Assembly: GCF_041052385.1 (NCBI RefSeq)
Contig: NZ_CP163439.1
Location: 5,755,001-5,819,000, forward strand
DNA length: 64,000 nt
Origin: Streptomyces sp. R28
GTDB taxonomy: Bacteria; Actinomycetota; Actinomycetes; Streptomycetales; Streptomycetaceae
Direction of reading: 5' to 3'
The notes beneath the pieces are model-generated. The model worked only from the letters and a program-made list of their open reading frames with translations, ran no database searches and was not told the DNA's origin. This document shows positions 54,114 through 62,773 of this stretch, piece after piece (the first letter of the stretch is position 1; each line of letters opens with the position of its first letter). Position numbers and translations under genes: made by a program.

Positions 54114-54130
54114 GCTGTATACCTGGGGGC

Positions 54131-55612
54131 ATGCCCGACGTCCGGCTGGCCTCCCCGCAGGGCAAGTGGATCCTGCTCACCACCGTCCTCGGCTCCAGCA
54201 TGGCCATGCTGGACTCGACCGTCGTCAACGTCGCCCTCCCGCGCATCGGCCGCGACCTCGACGCCGACCTCGCGGCGCTGCAGTGGACCGTCAACGCGTA
54301 CATGCTCACGCTGGCCGGGCTGATCCTGCTGGGCGGTTCGCTGGGGGACCGGTACGGGCGCCGCAAGGTCTTCGTCGTCGGGGTCGTGTGGTTCGCGGCG
54401 GCCTCACTGCTGTGCGGGATCGCCCCGAACGCCGGGACGCTCATCGCCGCCAGGGCGTTGCAGGGGATCGGCGGGGCTCTGCTCACGCCGGGCTCGCTCG
54501 CGCTCATCCAGGCGTCCTTCCATCCCGACGACCGGGGGCGGGCCGTGGGCCTGTGGTCGGGGTTCGGGGGCGTCGGCGCGGCGATCGGGCCGTTTCTGGG
54601 CGGGTGGCTGGTCGACGGGCCGGGCTGGCGGTGGGTGTTCCTGCTCAACGTCCCGCTGGCCCTGCTGTGCGTGCCGGTGGCCCTGCGGCATGTCCCCGAG
54701 TCGGGGGACGGTCGCAGACACGGCCGCTTCGACGTGCTCGGCGCGGCGCTCGGCGCGCTGTCCCTCGCCCTGGTGACGTACGCGCTGATCGAGGCCCGTG
54801 AGGGCTCGGTGGTCGTCGCCGTGTCCGCGGTCGCCGGTGTGGCCGCCGGCATCGCCTTCGTGTTCGTCGAGAAGCGGCGCCCCGACCCGATGATGCCGCT
54901 CGACATCTTCGCGTCCCGCCAGTTCACCGCGGTCAACATCGTCACCCTGTGCGTGTACGCGGCCCTCGGCGGGTTCTTCTTCCTCGCCGCGCTCCAGCTC
55001 CAGGTCGTCGCCGGTTACTCGGCCCTCGGCGCCGGTACGGCATTGCTGCCGACGACCGTCCTGATGCTGCTGTTCTCCGCCCGCTCCGGCGCCCTGGCCG
55101 ACCGGATCGGGCCGCGTATCCCGCTCACCGTCGGGCCCCTGCTGTGCGCGGTGGGCATGCTGCTGATGCTGCGCGTCGGGCCGGACGCCTCGTACGTCGC
55201 CGACGTACTGCCTGCCGTCCTCGTCCTCGGCTTCGGCCTGGTCACGCTGGTCGCCCCGCTGACCGCCACCGTCCTGGCCTCCGTGGACGTCGCGCGGGCG
55301 GGTCTGGCCAGCGGCATCAACAACGCGGCGGCCCGTGCGGCCGGTCTTGTCGCCGTGGCCGCGCTGCCGCTGCTGACCGGGATGGGGCAGGAGGCGTACC
55401 GCTCGCCGAGCGCCTTCGACGACGCGTTTGACCGGGCGATGACCCTGTGTGCGGGGGCTCTGGTGGCGGGAGCGCTCCTCGCCTTCGCGACCGTGCGCCG
55501 CCTGCCCCCGGAGTGCGTCCGCCCCGAATGCCACACACACGGCGGCATTACGGCCCCGCCGTTGGAGGGGCGGCCGGTGCGGGGGCGGGTGCCTGGGGGT
55601 GAGGGCTCCTAG
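54131..55612 (+). CDS. MFS drug efflux transporter, DHA2 (14-helix) family
   Basis: A 493-residue membrane protein with about 14 hydrophobic helices. DHA2 signatures are MLDSTVVNVALPRIGRDL (motif D1), GGSLGDRYGRRKVFVVG (motif A) and GSLALIQASFHPDDRGRAVG with GGWLVDGPGWRWVFLLNVP (motif C region). It exports drugs or metabolites by proton antiport; the substrate is unknown and no regulator adjoins. TATACC ends 7 nt before the ATG, suggesting a leaderless transcript. Confidence 0.92.
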   Translation: MPDVRLASPQGKWILLTTVLGSSMAMLDSTVVNVALPRIGRDLDADLAALQWTVNAYMLTLAGLILLGGSLGDRYGRRKVFVVGVVWFAAASLLCGIAPNAGTLIAARALQGIGGALLTPGSLALIQASFHPDDRGRAVGLWSGFGGVGAAIGPFLGGWLVDGPGWRWVFLLNVPLALLCVPVALRHVPESGDGRRHGRFDVLGAALGALSLALVTYALIEAREGSVVVAVSAVAGVAAGIAFVFVEKRRPDPMMPLDIFASRQFTAVNIVTLCVYAALGGFFFLAALQLQVVAGYSALGAGTALLPTTVLMLLFSARSGALADRIGPRIPLTVGPLLCAVGMLLMLRVGPDASYVADVLPAVLVLGFGLVTLVAPLTATVLASVDVARAGLASGINNAAARAAGLVAVAALPLLTGMGQEAYRSPSAFDDAFDRAMTLCAGALVAGALLAFATVRRLPPECVRPECHTHGGITAPPLEGRPVRGRVPGGEGS

Positions 55613-55700
55613 GGCGGGGTGCCGTCTGGGGGCTGGGCCCGGGGGGGCGTGCGGTGGTCGGCCGGGTGCGGGGCGGGAGGGTTCTCGCCCCCGCCGCCCC

Positions 55701-55813
55701 TACCCGTCCCATCCTGAAGGGCTCCGCCCCTTCGACCCCGCTGGGGCTGCCGCCCCAGACCCCGCTTCGGCCCTGAACGGGCCTCGTCCTCAAACGCCGG
55801 ACGGGCTGAGATG
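55701..55813. repeat. Dispersed intergenic element, long copy
   Basis: A GC-rich element with CTGGGGC-TGCC-GCCCCAG (55741-55758) as hairpin, then a part rich in CGGGCCTCGTCCTCAAACGC and ending GACGGGCTGAGATG (55800-55813). I recognise this ending as a very common intergenic repeat in Streptomyces genomes. It lies between the efflux gene and the DUF3151 gene. Confidence 0.65.
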
Positions 55814-55910
55814 GGTTTCCGGCGCGGGGATCCCGGTGGTGCGGCGCGCGGGTGGCGGCGGTGGGGGCTGGGACCGTGGTCGTGGCCCCCGATGCCTCAG
55901 ACTGGAACCC

Positions 55911-56324
55911 ATGACGATTCACGAGAACCTCCTCGGGGGCCCGCCCCCGACCCACCTCCCCGACGACCCCGAGCCGCGTGAGCTGCTCGCCGGCGGCACC
56001 GCGCCCGCGGACGTCGCCGCGAAGTACCCGACGTCCTCGCTGGCCTGGGCACAGCTGGCCGACGACGCGTTCGAGCGGGGCAGCGTCGTGGAGTCGTACG
56101 CCTATGCCCGGACGGGCTACCACCGCGGCCTGGACGCGCTGCGCCGGAACGGCTGGAAGGGGCACGGCCCCGTCCCCTGGGAGCACGAGCCGAACCGCGG
56201 CTTCCTGCGCGCCCTGCACGGCCTCGCCCGCGCCGCCGGAGCGATCGGCGAGCAGGAGGAGTACGAGCGCTGCACGCAGTTCCTGAAGGACTCCTCGCTG
56301 GCGGCGGCCCAGACCCTGGGCTAG
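55911..56324 (+). CDS. DUF3151 family protein
   Basis: A 137-residue soluble protein from ATG 55911. Sequence reads HENLLGGPPPTHLPDDPEPR, YPTSSLAWAQLADDAFERG and YAYARTGYHRGLDALRRNGW, then EHEPNRGFLRALHGLARAAG. This is the tetratricopeptide-like actinobacterial DUF3151 family, function unknown. CAGACT lies 7 nt before the ATG, so the message is probably leaderless. The open frame extends far upstream into the dispersed repeat without sense. A classical terminator follows. Confidence 0.85.
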   Translation: MTIHENLLGGPPPTHLPDDPEPRELLAGGTAPADVAAKYPTSSLAWAQLADDAFERGSVVESYAYARTGYHRGLDALRRNGWKGHGPVPWEHEPNRGFLRALHGLARAAGAIGEQEEYERCTQFLKDSSLAAAQTLG

Positions 56325-56350
56325 TCGCCGGACACGTACGTCCACTGTCG

Positions 56351-56376
56351 GGCCCGCCTGTGTGATCAGGCGGGCC
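56351..56376 (+). terminator. Intrinsic terminator of the DUF3151 gene
   Basis: Perfect 10-bp stem GGCCCGCCTG (56351-56360) and CAGGCGGGCC (56367-56376) followed by TTGCTTTTTC, a classical intrinsic terminator. Confidence 0.92.
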
Positions 56377-56483
56377 TTGCTTTTTCGGCGGACCATCGAA
56401 GAAGATGCCCGGCGGGGACCGGGGCCCCCGTGTCGACAACGGCAGGGGCGGACCGCTACCCGGAGTTACATCAGGAGACAGTG

Positions 56484-57323
56484 ATGTCCCACGAGGCTCA
56501 CGAGGCTGAAGAGCCGTCGACTCCGCATCTCGACTTCGCAGGCACCACGCCGTACGAGGACTACGTACAGGCGGACGTCCTCACTCACCTCCAGCACACC
56601 CTCTCCGACGACCCCGGAGAGATGGTCTTCCTGGTCACGACCCAGGTGATGGAGCTGTGGTTCACGGTCATCGTCCACGAGTGGGAGACGGCGGCGAACG
56701 CCCTGCGCGAGGACCGGGTGCCGGTGGCGATCGACGCGCTCAAGCGTTCCGTACGGGAACTGGAGGCACTGAACGCCTCCTGGAAGCCGCTCGGCCAGCT
56801 CACGCCGGCCCAGTTCAACGCGTACCGCAGCGCCCTCGGCGAGGGCTCCGGCTTCCAGTCGGCGATGTACCGGCGCATGGAGTTCCTGCTCGCCGAGAAG
56901 TCCGCGTCCATGCTGGTCCCGCACCGCGGCGCCCCGCGCGTCCACGCGGAACTGGAGAAGGCGCTGCACGAGCCGAGCCTGTACGACGAGGTGCTGCGCT
57001 TCCTCGCCCGGCGCGGCTGTGACATCCCCGAGGCCGTCCTCAAGCGCGACGTCTCACAGCGGTACATGCCGTCGGACGAGGTCGAGGCCGTCTGGACCTC
57101 GATCTACGCGGGCGCCCAGGACTCCGAGCTCGCCCGCCTGGGTGAGGCCTTGACCGACGTCGCCGAGCTGGTGTGGCGCTGGCGCAACGACCATCTCGTC
57201 GCCACCCGGCGCGCGATGGGCGCCAAGGCCGGTACGGGCGGTTCGGCCGGGGTGGCCTGGCTGGAGAAGCGGGCGCAGAAGAACGTGTTCCCGGAGCTGT
57301 GGACGGCGAGGTCCCATGTCTGA
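56484..57323 (+). CDS. kynA: Tryptophan 2,3-dioxygenase
   Basis: 279 residues from ATG 56484, with CAGGAGACAGTG just upstream; an earlier start would add sequence unlike the family. Motifs include PYEDYVQADVLTHLQH, FLVTTQVMELWFTVIVHEWE (distal heme pocket), GEGSGFQSAMYRRMEFLL and the C-terminal LVWRWRNDHLVATRRAMG with the heme-ligating His, then AGTGGSAGVAWL. It opens tryptophan's indole ring to N-formylkynurenine. The last 8 bp overlap kynU, so the two enzymes are coupled. Confidence 0.96.
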   Translation: MSHEAHEAEEPSTPHLDFAGTTPYEDYVQADVLTHLQHTLSDDPGEMVFLVTTQVMELWFTVIVHEWETAANALREDRVPVAIDALKRSVRELEALNASWKPLGQLTPAQFNAYRSALGEGSGFQSAMYRRMEFLLAEKSASMLVPHRGAPRVHAELEKALHEPSLYDEVLRFLARRGCDIPEAVLKRDVSQRYMPSDEVEAVWTSIYAGAQDSELARLGEALTDVAELVWRWRNDHLVATRRAMGAKAGTGGSAGVAWLEKRAQKNVFPELWTARSHV

Positions 57324-58572
57324 GCTCGCAGCCAAGGCGGGGGCGCTGGACGCGGCCGACGAACTGGCCGGTGCCCGCAAGCGGTTCGTGCTCGATGACG
57401 CGGTCGTCTACCTCGACGGCAACTCCCTGGGCGCCCTGCCGGCGAACGTGCCGGGGCGGGTCGAGGACGTCGTACGGCGGCAGTGGGGTGAGCTGCGCAT
57501 CCGCTCCTGGGACGAGAGCGGCTGGTGGGACGCGCCCGAGCGGATCGGGGACCGGATCGCTCCCCTGGTCGGCGCGGCGCCCGGTCAGATCGTGGTCGGC
57601 GACTCGACAAGTGTCAATGTTTTCAAGGCAGTTGTGGCCGCCGTGCGGATGGCGAACCCCATTGCCGGCGAGGCGGTCCGGGACGAGATCCTGGTCGACG
57701 CGACGACCTTCCCCACGGACGGCTACATCGCCGAGTCGGCGGCGCGGATGACGGGGTGTTCGCTACGGCCGGTGACCCCGGAGCAGGTGCCGGACGCGCT
57801 GTCCGGCCGTACGGCCGCGGTCCTGCTGAACCACGTCGACTACCGCACCGGCCGGCTGCATGACCTGCCCTCGCTCACGGCCGCGGTGCACGCGGCGGGG
57901 GCCTACGCCGTCTGGGACCTCTGCCACAGCGCGGGCGCGCTGCCGGTGGGGCTGGACGAGCACGGGGTCGACCTGGCGATCGGCTGCACGTACAAGTACC
58001 TGAACGGCGGGCCGGGTTCACCGGCGTACCTGTACGTACGGCATGACCTGCAGGACCGCTTCGACTCCCCGCTGCCCGGCTGGAACTCCCACGCCGATCC
58101 CTTCGGCATGCGGGGCGAGTTCGAACCGGCGGCGGGCGCACTGCGCGGTCGCGTCGGTACGCCGGACATCCTCTCCATGCTCGCCCTGGAGGCCGCGCTG
58201 GAGGTCTGGGACGGTGTGTCGATCGAGGCGGTGCGGGCCAAGTCGCTCGCGCTGACCGACTTCTTCCTGGAGTGCGTCGGGGCGTATGTGCCGGAGGGTC
58301 GCGTGGAGTCGGTGACTCCGGTGGCCCACGCGGAGCGCGGCAGCCAGGTGGCGCTGCGCTGCGAGGGCGCCGGGGACGTGATGAAGGCGCTCATCGAGCG
58401 GGGCGTGGTCGGCGACTTCCGCCGCCCGGACGTACTGCGCTTCGGGTTCACACCGCTGTACGTCGGGTTCGCGGATGTGGAGCGGGCGGCGCGGGTGCTG
58501 GCCGACGTGCTGGCCGACGTGCTGGGGGAGAGGTTGCCGGAGGCGGCGCGGACCCAGGCGGCGCGGCGCTAA
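57316..58572 (+). CDS. kynU: Kynureninase
   Basis: A 418-residue PLP enzyme starting inside the kynA 3' end. Landmarks are VYLDGNSLGALP, VVGDSTSVNVFKAVVAA, ILVDATTFPTDGYIAE, LLNHVDYRTGRLHDL, AVWDLCHSAGALPV and GCTYKYLNGGPGSPAYLYV, the last with the Schiff-base Lys. It cleaves kynurenine to anthranilate and alanine. With kynA and the formamidase-like gene it completes tryptophan to anthranilate. Its stop codon overlaps that of the convergent TetR gene. Confidence 0.96.
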   Translation: MSELAAKAGALDAADELAGARKRFVLDDAVVYLDGNSLGALPANVPGRVEDVVRRQWGELRIRSWDESGWWDAPERIGDRIAPLVGAAPGQIVVGDSTSVNVFKAVVAAVRMANPIAGEAVRDEILVDATTFPTDGYIAESAARMTGCSLRPVTPEQVPDALSGRTAAVLLNHVDYRTGRLHDLPSLTAAVHAAGAYAVWDLCHSAGALPVGLDEHGVDLAIGCTYKYLNGGPGSPAYLYVRHDLQDRFDSPLPGWNSHADPFGMRGEFEPAAGALRGRVGTPDILSMLALEAALEVWDGVSIEAVRAKSLALTDFFLECVGAYVPEGRVESVTPVAHAERGSQVALRCEGAGDVMKALIERGVVGDFRRPDVLRFGFTPLYVGFADVERAARVLADVLADVLGERLPEAARTQAARR

Positions 58573-59171
58573 CCGACGTACACCCCCGCCACGGCAGCCG
58601 CATGTGCGGCCCGCGCGGCGCGCTCCGCGGCGGGGGCGTCGGGGATCACCCCGGTCGTCAGCAACTGGTAGTACAGGGGCGCCGACACCGCCCGTACGAC
58701 CGCCTCGGCATCCGTCCCGGCGGGCAACTCCCCTCGGGCGACGCCCTGTTCAACGCACGGCGCCCACTCCGCGACCCGTGCCTCGTAGAACCGCCGCAGC
58801 GCCTGCGCCGTACGTTGGTCGCAGGTCGCCGCGGCGATGACGGCGCGGAACAGGGCGCCCTGCCGGACGTCCGCCAACGTCCGCTGCACCAGCGCCGCGT
58901 TGGCCCGCAGGTCCCCGAGCACGGACCCGGTCTCCTCGCGTGGCAGCGACTGTTCGGCCATGTCGGCGAGCAGGTCGGCCACCAGGCCCGTCACCGAGCC
59001 CCACCGCCGGTACACGGTCGTCTTGCCCACGTCGGCGCGCCGGGCGACGTCCGCGAGGTCGAGGCCGTCGAAACCCTGCTCCGTGAGTACATCTCCGGCC
59101 GCCCGCAGGACGGCCGCACGGACACGCGCGGTACGCCCTCCGGGACGTACGGTGCCGGGTTCGGCGGACAT
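58569..59171 (-). CDS. TetR-family transcriptional regulator
   Basis: A 200-residue regulator. The N-terminal HTH (DVLTEQGFDGLDLADVARRA, then VGKTTVYRRWGSVTGLVADL) is typical, followed by an all-helical ligand domain. It lies between kynU (convergent, overlapping stops) and the formamidase-like gene (divergent). The shared region has the dyad AAACG-N7-CGTTT, a credible operator. Control of the kynurenine pathway is inferred from position only; its ligand is unknown. Confidence 0.92.
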   Translation of the reverse strand: MSAEPGTVRPGGRTARVRAAVLRAAGDVLTEQGFDGLDLADVARRADVGKTTVYRRWGSVTGLVADLLADMAEQSLPREETGSVLGDLRANAALVQRTLADVRQGALFRAVIAAATCDQRTAQALRRFYEARVAEWAPCVEQGVARGELPAGTDAEAVVRAVSAPLYYQLLTTGVIPDAPAAERAARAAHAAAVAGVYVG

Positions 59172-59228
59172 ATCGGCCTCCTTGGTGCACGTACGAGCTG
59201 TGGTGCGATGCGCGCTGCCAGCGTAACG

Positions 59229-59245
59229 AAACGACAGAACCGTTT
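59229..59245. promoter_or_regulatory. Candidate TetR operator
   Basis: Perfect dyad AAACG-ACAGAAC-CGTTT, 58 bp upstream of the TetR start and within the divergent promoter region of the formamidase-like gene. Confidence 0.55.
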
Positions 59246-59381
59246 AGCCCTCACCGAGCGTGACATCCGTGTGTTGGCGCACGTCACCAGCCTGATACGG
59301 TCCCCGCCTACGGCCGAATTCCCACCTGGCCCGCCACCCCCGCTTTCGTCCAAAATCGTTTCGTCGCTGAGAGGTTGGAGC

Positions 59382-60299
59382 ATGCCGGACGACGTCGCAG
59401 CAGCCCGGGCCGTCGCCGAAGAGCAGTCGGCCTTCTCGCACCCGCCCGTCGATCCCGACGCCATCGCCTCGTACGGCGACCACCCCGACCAGGTGATCGA
59501 CTTCTACGCGCCGCGCGGCGAGGCCGGCCCGGGCGGCCCGGCCCCGCTGGTCGTCGTCCTGCACGGCGGGGCGTGGCGGGCTCCGTACGACCGGCGGCAC
59601 ATCACGCCGTTCGCGAACTTCATGGCTCGGCAGGGCTTCGCCGTGGCCAATGTGGAGTATCGGCGGGGGGCGGAGGGCGTGGACGTCGCGGCGAGCGCGG
59701 GCGGTGCGGCGGAGCCGAGTGCGGGCGGCGGTCCGGTCGCCGGTCGCTGGCCGGACACCTTCGACGACGTGGCCGCCGCGCTGGACGCACTGCCCGCGCT
59801 CGTCCGGGAGGCCCTCCCGCAGGCCGATCCGCGCCGGACCGTACTCGCGGGCCACTCGGCCGGCGGCCACCTGGCCCTCTGGGCGGCCGCCCGCCATGTC
59901 CTCCCCGCGGGCGCCCCCTGGCGCACCGCCCGTCCCCCGGCCCTGCGGGGTGTGGTCGCGCTGGCCCCGATCGCCGACTTCACGGTCGCCGACAAGCTGG
60001 ACGTCTGCGGGGGTGCCGCGCGCCAACTCCTGGGCAGCGATGTGGAGTTCGCCGAGCGTCGGCACTACGCCGACCCCGCGCTCCTGCTCCCGACCGGCAT
60101 CGCGACGACGCTCGTCCAGGGCCGCGCGGACGTCGTGGTCCCGCAGGCGGTCGCCGAGGCGTACGCGGATGCGGCGGCGAAGGCGGGAGAGGTGATCGGT
60201 CTTACGCTGCTGGAGGACGTCGGGCACTTTCCGCTGATCGATCCGGCGGCGGACGCGTGCGCGGTGGTGGTGGAGGAGATCGCGCAGTTGGCGTGGTGA
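59382..60299 (+). CDS. Kynurenine-formamidase-like alpha/beta hydrolase
   Basis: A 305-residue hydrolase from ATG 59382; the frame is open far upstream, but the family start and divergent promoter support this one. The oxyanion motif is VVVLHGGAWRAPYDRR, the nucleophile elbow AGHSAGGHLALWAA, the Asp in LVQGRADVVVP and the His in LLEDVGHFPLID. The HGG plus GHSAGG pattern is that of arylformamidases, which hydrolyse N-formylkynurenine. Its placement beside kynA-kynU gives the missing middle step. Confidence 0.85.
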   Translation: MPDDVAAARAVAEEQSAFSHPPVDPDAIASYGDHPDQVIDFYAPRGEAGPGGPAPLVVVLHGGAWRAPYDRRHITPFANFMARQGFAVANVEYRRGAEGVDVAASAGGAAEPSAGGGPVAGRWPDTFDDVAAALDALPALVREALPQADPRRTVLAGHSAGGHLALWAAARHVLPAGAPWRTARPPALRGVVALAPIADFTVADKLDVCGGAARQLLGSDVEFAERRHYADPALLLPTGIATTLVQGRADVVVPQAVAEAYADAAAKAGEVIGLTLLEDVGHFPLIDPAADACAVVVEEIAQLAW

Positions 60300-60465
60300 C
60301 CCGGCGGTTCTCGTCCCGTACCGGGTGAGCCCCCGTCATACCCGTAGTACCTGAGAGCTACGTCGCAGGAGAGCTCCCTGGCGGGACGCGGACGACGCAG
60401 CCGGATCCGTAACTTCCCCTCCAGGCAAGCCCGATGGCCGGGCGGACCGGGGAGGGAAGACGACC

Positions 60466-61485
60466 ATGGGGCGTACCACGGGGGCAGCCGGGACGAGCGA
60501 GCCGAAGAAGAAGACCCGCCGCACTCACAGATGGCGCCGGGTACTGCTCGCCACCCTGATCACCGGTGCCGTGGTCGTCCCGCTGTCCGGCGCCGCACGC
60601 CCTGAGATCCCGGCCCCGGCCCCGGCCGCCCTCACACCGGTGACGGCGGCGACCCTGGACGAGGCGTACGCGGCCAACCGTGCCAACGCCGCCGAGGCGT
60701 CCCGCATGGCCGCGGCCCACGGCAACCGCGAACGGGCCGCCGCGGACCGCGAGATGGCCGACCCGTCCCGCCACTTCCTCTCCTTCGACGGCCGCGGCCC
60801 CGGTCTCGCGACGGAGGTCTTCGGCGACCTGCCCCACGCCGACCGCATCGCGGTCCTGGTGCCGGGCTCCGACACATCCATCGACACGTACGACCGTTTC
60901 CGCGCCGCCGCCCGGGCCCTGCACGACCGCCTCACCCGGGAGGCCCCGCACGGCGCCCGCACCGCGGTGGTCGCCTGGCTCGGCTACGAAACCCCGGCCA
61001 CGGTCAGCACCACGGTCGCGACGGCGGGCCGAGCCGAGGAGGCGGCCCCGAAGCTGCGGGAGTTCGTACGGCAGCTGCGCGCCCTCGCGGACCGGTCAGG
61101 CAGGCAGTCGCGCATCTCCCTCCTCTGCCACTCCTACGGCTCGGTGGTCTGCGGCCGCGCGGCCTCCCACCTGGACGTGGACGACATCGCCCTGGTCGGC
61201 AGCCCCGGCACCGGCGCGGACAGCGCGGCGGGCCTGCACACGCCGGCCCGCGTCTGGGCGGCCCGCGGCGGTGACGACTGGGTGGCGGAGGTGCCGCACA
61301 TCAGGCTCGACCTGCTCGGCACGACCGTCGGCTTCGGCACCGACCCGATGTCCCCGTCGTTCGGTGCCCGGGTCTTCGCGGCGGGCGACGGCGGCCACAG
61401 CGACTACTTCAGGCCGGGCTCGACTTCCCTGACGAACCTGACCCGCATCGTCCTGGGCGAGACCTCGGAGGTGAGCCATGGCTGA
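60466..61485 (+). CDS. DUF1023-type alpha/beta hydrolase, membrane-anchored or secreted
   Basis: A 339-residue protein starting ATG 60466. A basic N-terminus and one hydrophobic stretch (LLATLITGAVVVPLSGAARP) give a signal peptide or anchor. The hydrolase part reads HADRIAVLVPGSDTSIDTY, TAVVAWLGYETPATVS, SLLCHSYGSVVCGRAASHL (nucleophile Ser) and GDGGHSDYFRPGS (catalytic His). This is the DUF1023 family, usually exported esterase-like proteins. Its last 8 bp overlap the acyltransferase gene, so the pair probably modifies and de-modifies the same envelope substrate, which is inference. Confidence 0.86.
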   Translation: MGRTTGAAGTSEPKKKTRRTHRWRRVLLATLITGAVVVPLSGAARPEIPAPAPAALTPVTAATLDEAYAANRANAAEASRMAAAHGNRERAAADREMADPSRHFLSFDGRGPGLATEVFGDLPHADRIAVLVPGSDTSIDTYDRFRAAARALHDRLTREAPHGARTAVVAWLGYETPATVSTTVATAGRAEEAAPKLREFVRQLRALADRSGRQSRISLLCHSYGSVVCGRAASHLDVDDIALVGSPGTGADSAAGLHTPARVWAARGGDDWVAEVPHIRLDLLGTTVGFGTDPMSPSFGARVFAAGDGGHSDYFRPGSTSLTNLTRIVLGETSEVSHG

Positions 61486-62773
61486 GCCCCAGTCCCAGTC
61501 CCAGTCCTTGTCCCCGTCCGGGTCCCAGTCCTCGGCCGAGCCCTTGGCCGGCCCCCGCGCCGAAGGGCGCCTGCGGGGCGCGTGGAAGGGCATACGCCGG
61601 GGCGCCGTCCGCGTCGATGCCGTCACCCCGGCCGACCGGGACCGGGCCGTCGACGCCCTGCGGGCCTTCGCCATCCTCGGTGTCGTCCTCGGCCACTGGC
61701 TGGTGACGGCCCTGGTGGCGGACGACGGAGCCAGCCTGCGCACCGCGAGCCCGCTGCACCACATGCCCTGGCTGGCCCCGATCTCCTGGGCCTTCCAGAC
61801 CCTCGCCGTGTTCTTCCTGGTCGGCGGCCATGTGGCGACGCGGAGCCACGCCTCGGCCCGAGCGCGCGGCACGACGTACGGGCAGTGGCTGAGGTCCCGT
61901 CTGTCCCGCCTGTTCAAGCCGGTGGCGGCGGTCCTCACCCTGTGGACGGTGGCGTCGGCCCTGCTGCTCCTCTCCGGCACGGAAGCCGACACCGTCCACA
62001 CCCTGCTCAAACTGGCGCTGTCTCCCCTGTGGTTCCTCCTGGTCTTCGCCGCGCTGACGGCGGCGACGCCCCTGCTGCTCCGGCTCAACCCTCTCTGGCC
62101 CCTCGCGGTCGTCCTCCATGTGGACCTCATCCGCTTCGGTTCGGGCGGCCCGGCGTGGCTCGGCTGGGTGAACGTGGCGGCCGGCTGGCTGGTGCCGTAC
62201 ACCCTGGGCGCGGCCTGGACCCGGGGCGAGTTGGAGCGCCGCCGCGCGGGCTGGATCCTGCTCACGGGCGGCGCGTCGGCGACGGCCGCACTGGTCGCCT
62301 GGGCGGGCTACCCGGCGTCCATGGTCGGCGTCCCCGGCGAAGGAGTCTCCAACCTCAACCCACCCACGCTGGCCGCCGTCACCTTCGGTGTGGCCCAGTG
62401 CGGCCTGGCCCTGCTCCTGCGCGGGCCGTTGCGCCGCTCGATGCGCCGCCCCCTCGCCTGGGCGGCGGTGGACATGCTCAACCTCTCGGCGATGACGATC
62501 TTCCTCTGGCACCAGACGGCCCTGATGGCGACCACGGCCACGGGCCTGACGGCGGGCCACCTCACCGGCCTGCACACCGTCCCCGACAACCTCGGCTGGA
62601 TGGCGGCCCGCCTGGCCTGGCTCCCGGTGTTCGCCCTGGCGCTGGCGCTGTGTTGGACGGCGTTCCGCGTGTACGAACAGGGCCCTCGCCGCTCGACCGG
62701 CCGCCGGTCCAGGGTCGTCCGGTCCCACTCGGCATCGCGCGGCAGTGAAGCGAAGGAACATCACCATGCCTAG
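61478..62773 (+). CDS. Acyltransferase 3 family membrane protein
   Basis: A 431-residue protein with a Gln/Ser-rich start (AEPQSQSQSLSPSGSQSS) and about ten helices. The family's N-terminal segment is seen as DRDRAVDALRAFAILGVVLG with the catalytic-type His in LGHWLV, followed by HMPWLAPISWAFQTLAVFFL. Acyltransferase-3 proteins move acetyl or other acyl groups to exported sugars or lipids. It is coupled to the DUF1023 hydrolase upstream and overlaps the histidine kinase start downstream. Confidence 0.9.
   Translation: MAEPQSQSQSLSPSGSQSSAEPLAGPRAEGRLRGAWKGIRRGAVRVDAVTPADRDRAVDALRAFAILGVVLGHWLVTALVADDGASLRTASPLHHMPWLAPISWAFQTLAVFFLVGGHVATRSHASARARGTTYGQWLRSRLSRLFKPVAAVLTLWTVASALLLLSGTEADTVHTLLKLALSPLWFLLVFAALTAATPLLLRLNPLWPLAVVLHVDLIRFGSGGPAWLGWVNVAAGWLVPYTLGAAWTRGELERRRAGWILLTGGASATAALVAWAGYPASMVGVPGEGVSNLNPPTLAAVTFGVAQCGLALLLRGPLRRSMRRPLAWAAVDMLNLSAMTIFLWHQTALMATTATGLTAGHLTGLHTVPDNLGWMAARLAWLPVFALALALCWTAFRVYEQGPRRSTGRRSRVVRSHSASRGSEAKEHHHA

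Noticed and set aside
58272..59381. Long upstream extension of the formamidase-like protein
   Set aside because: It overlaps kynU and the TetR gene in other frames with no family-like residues.
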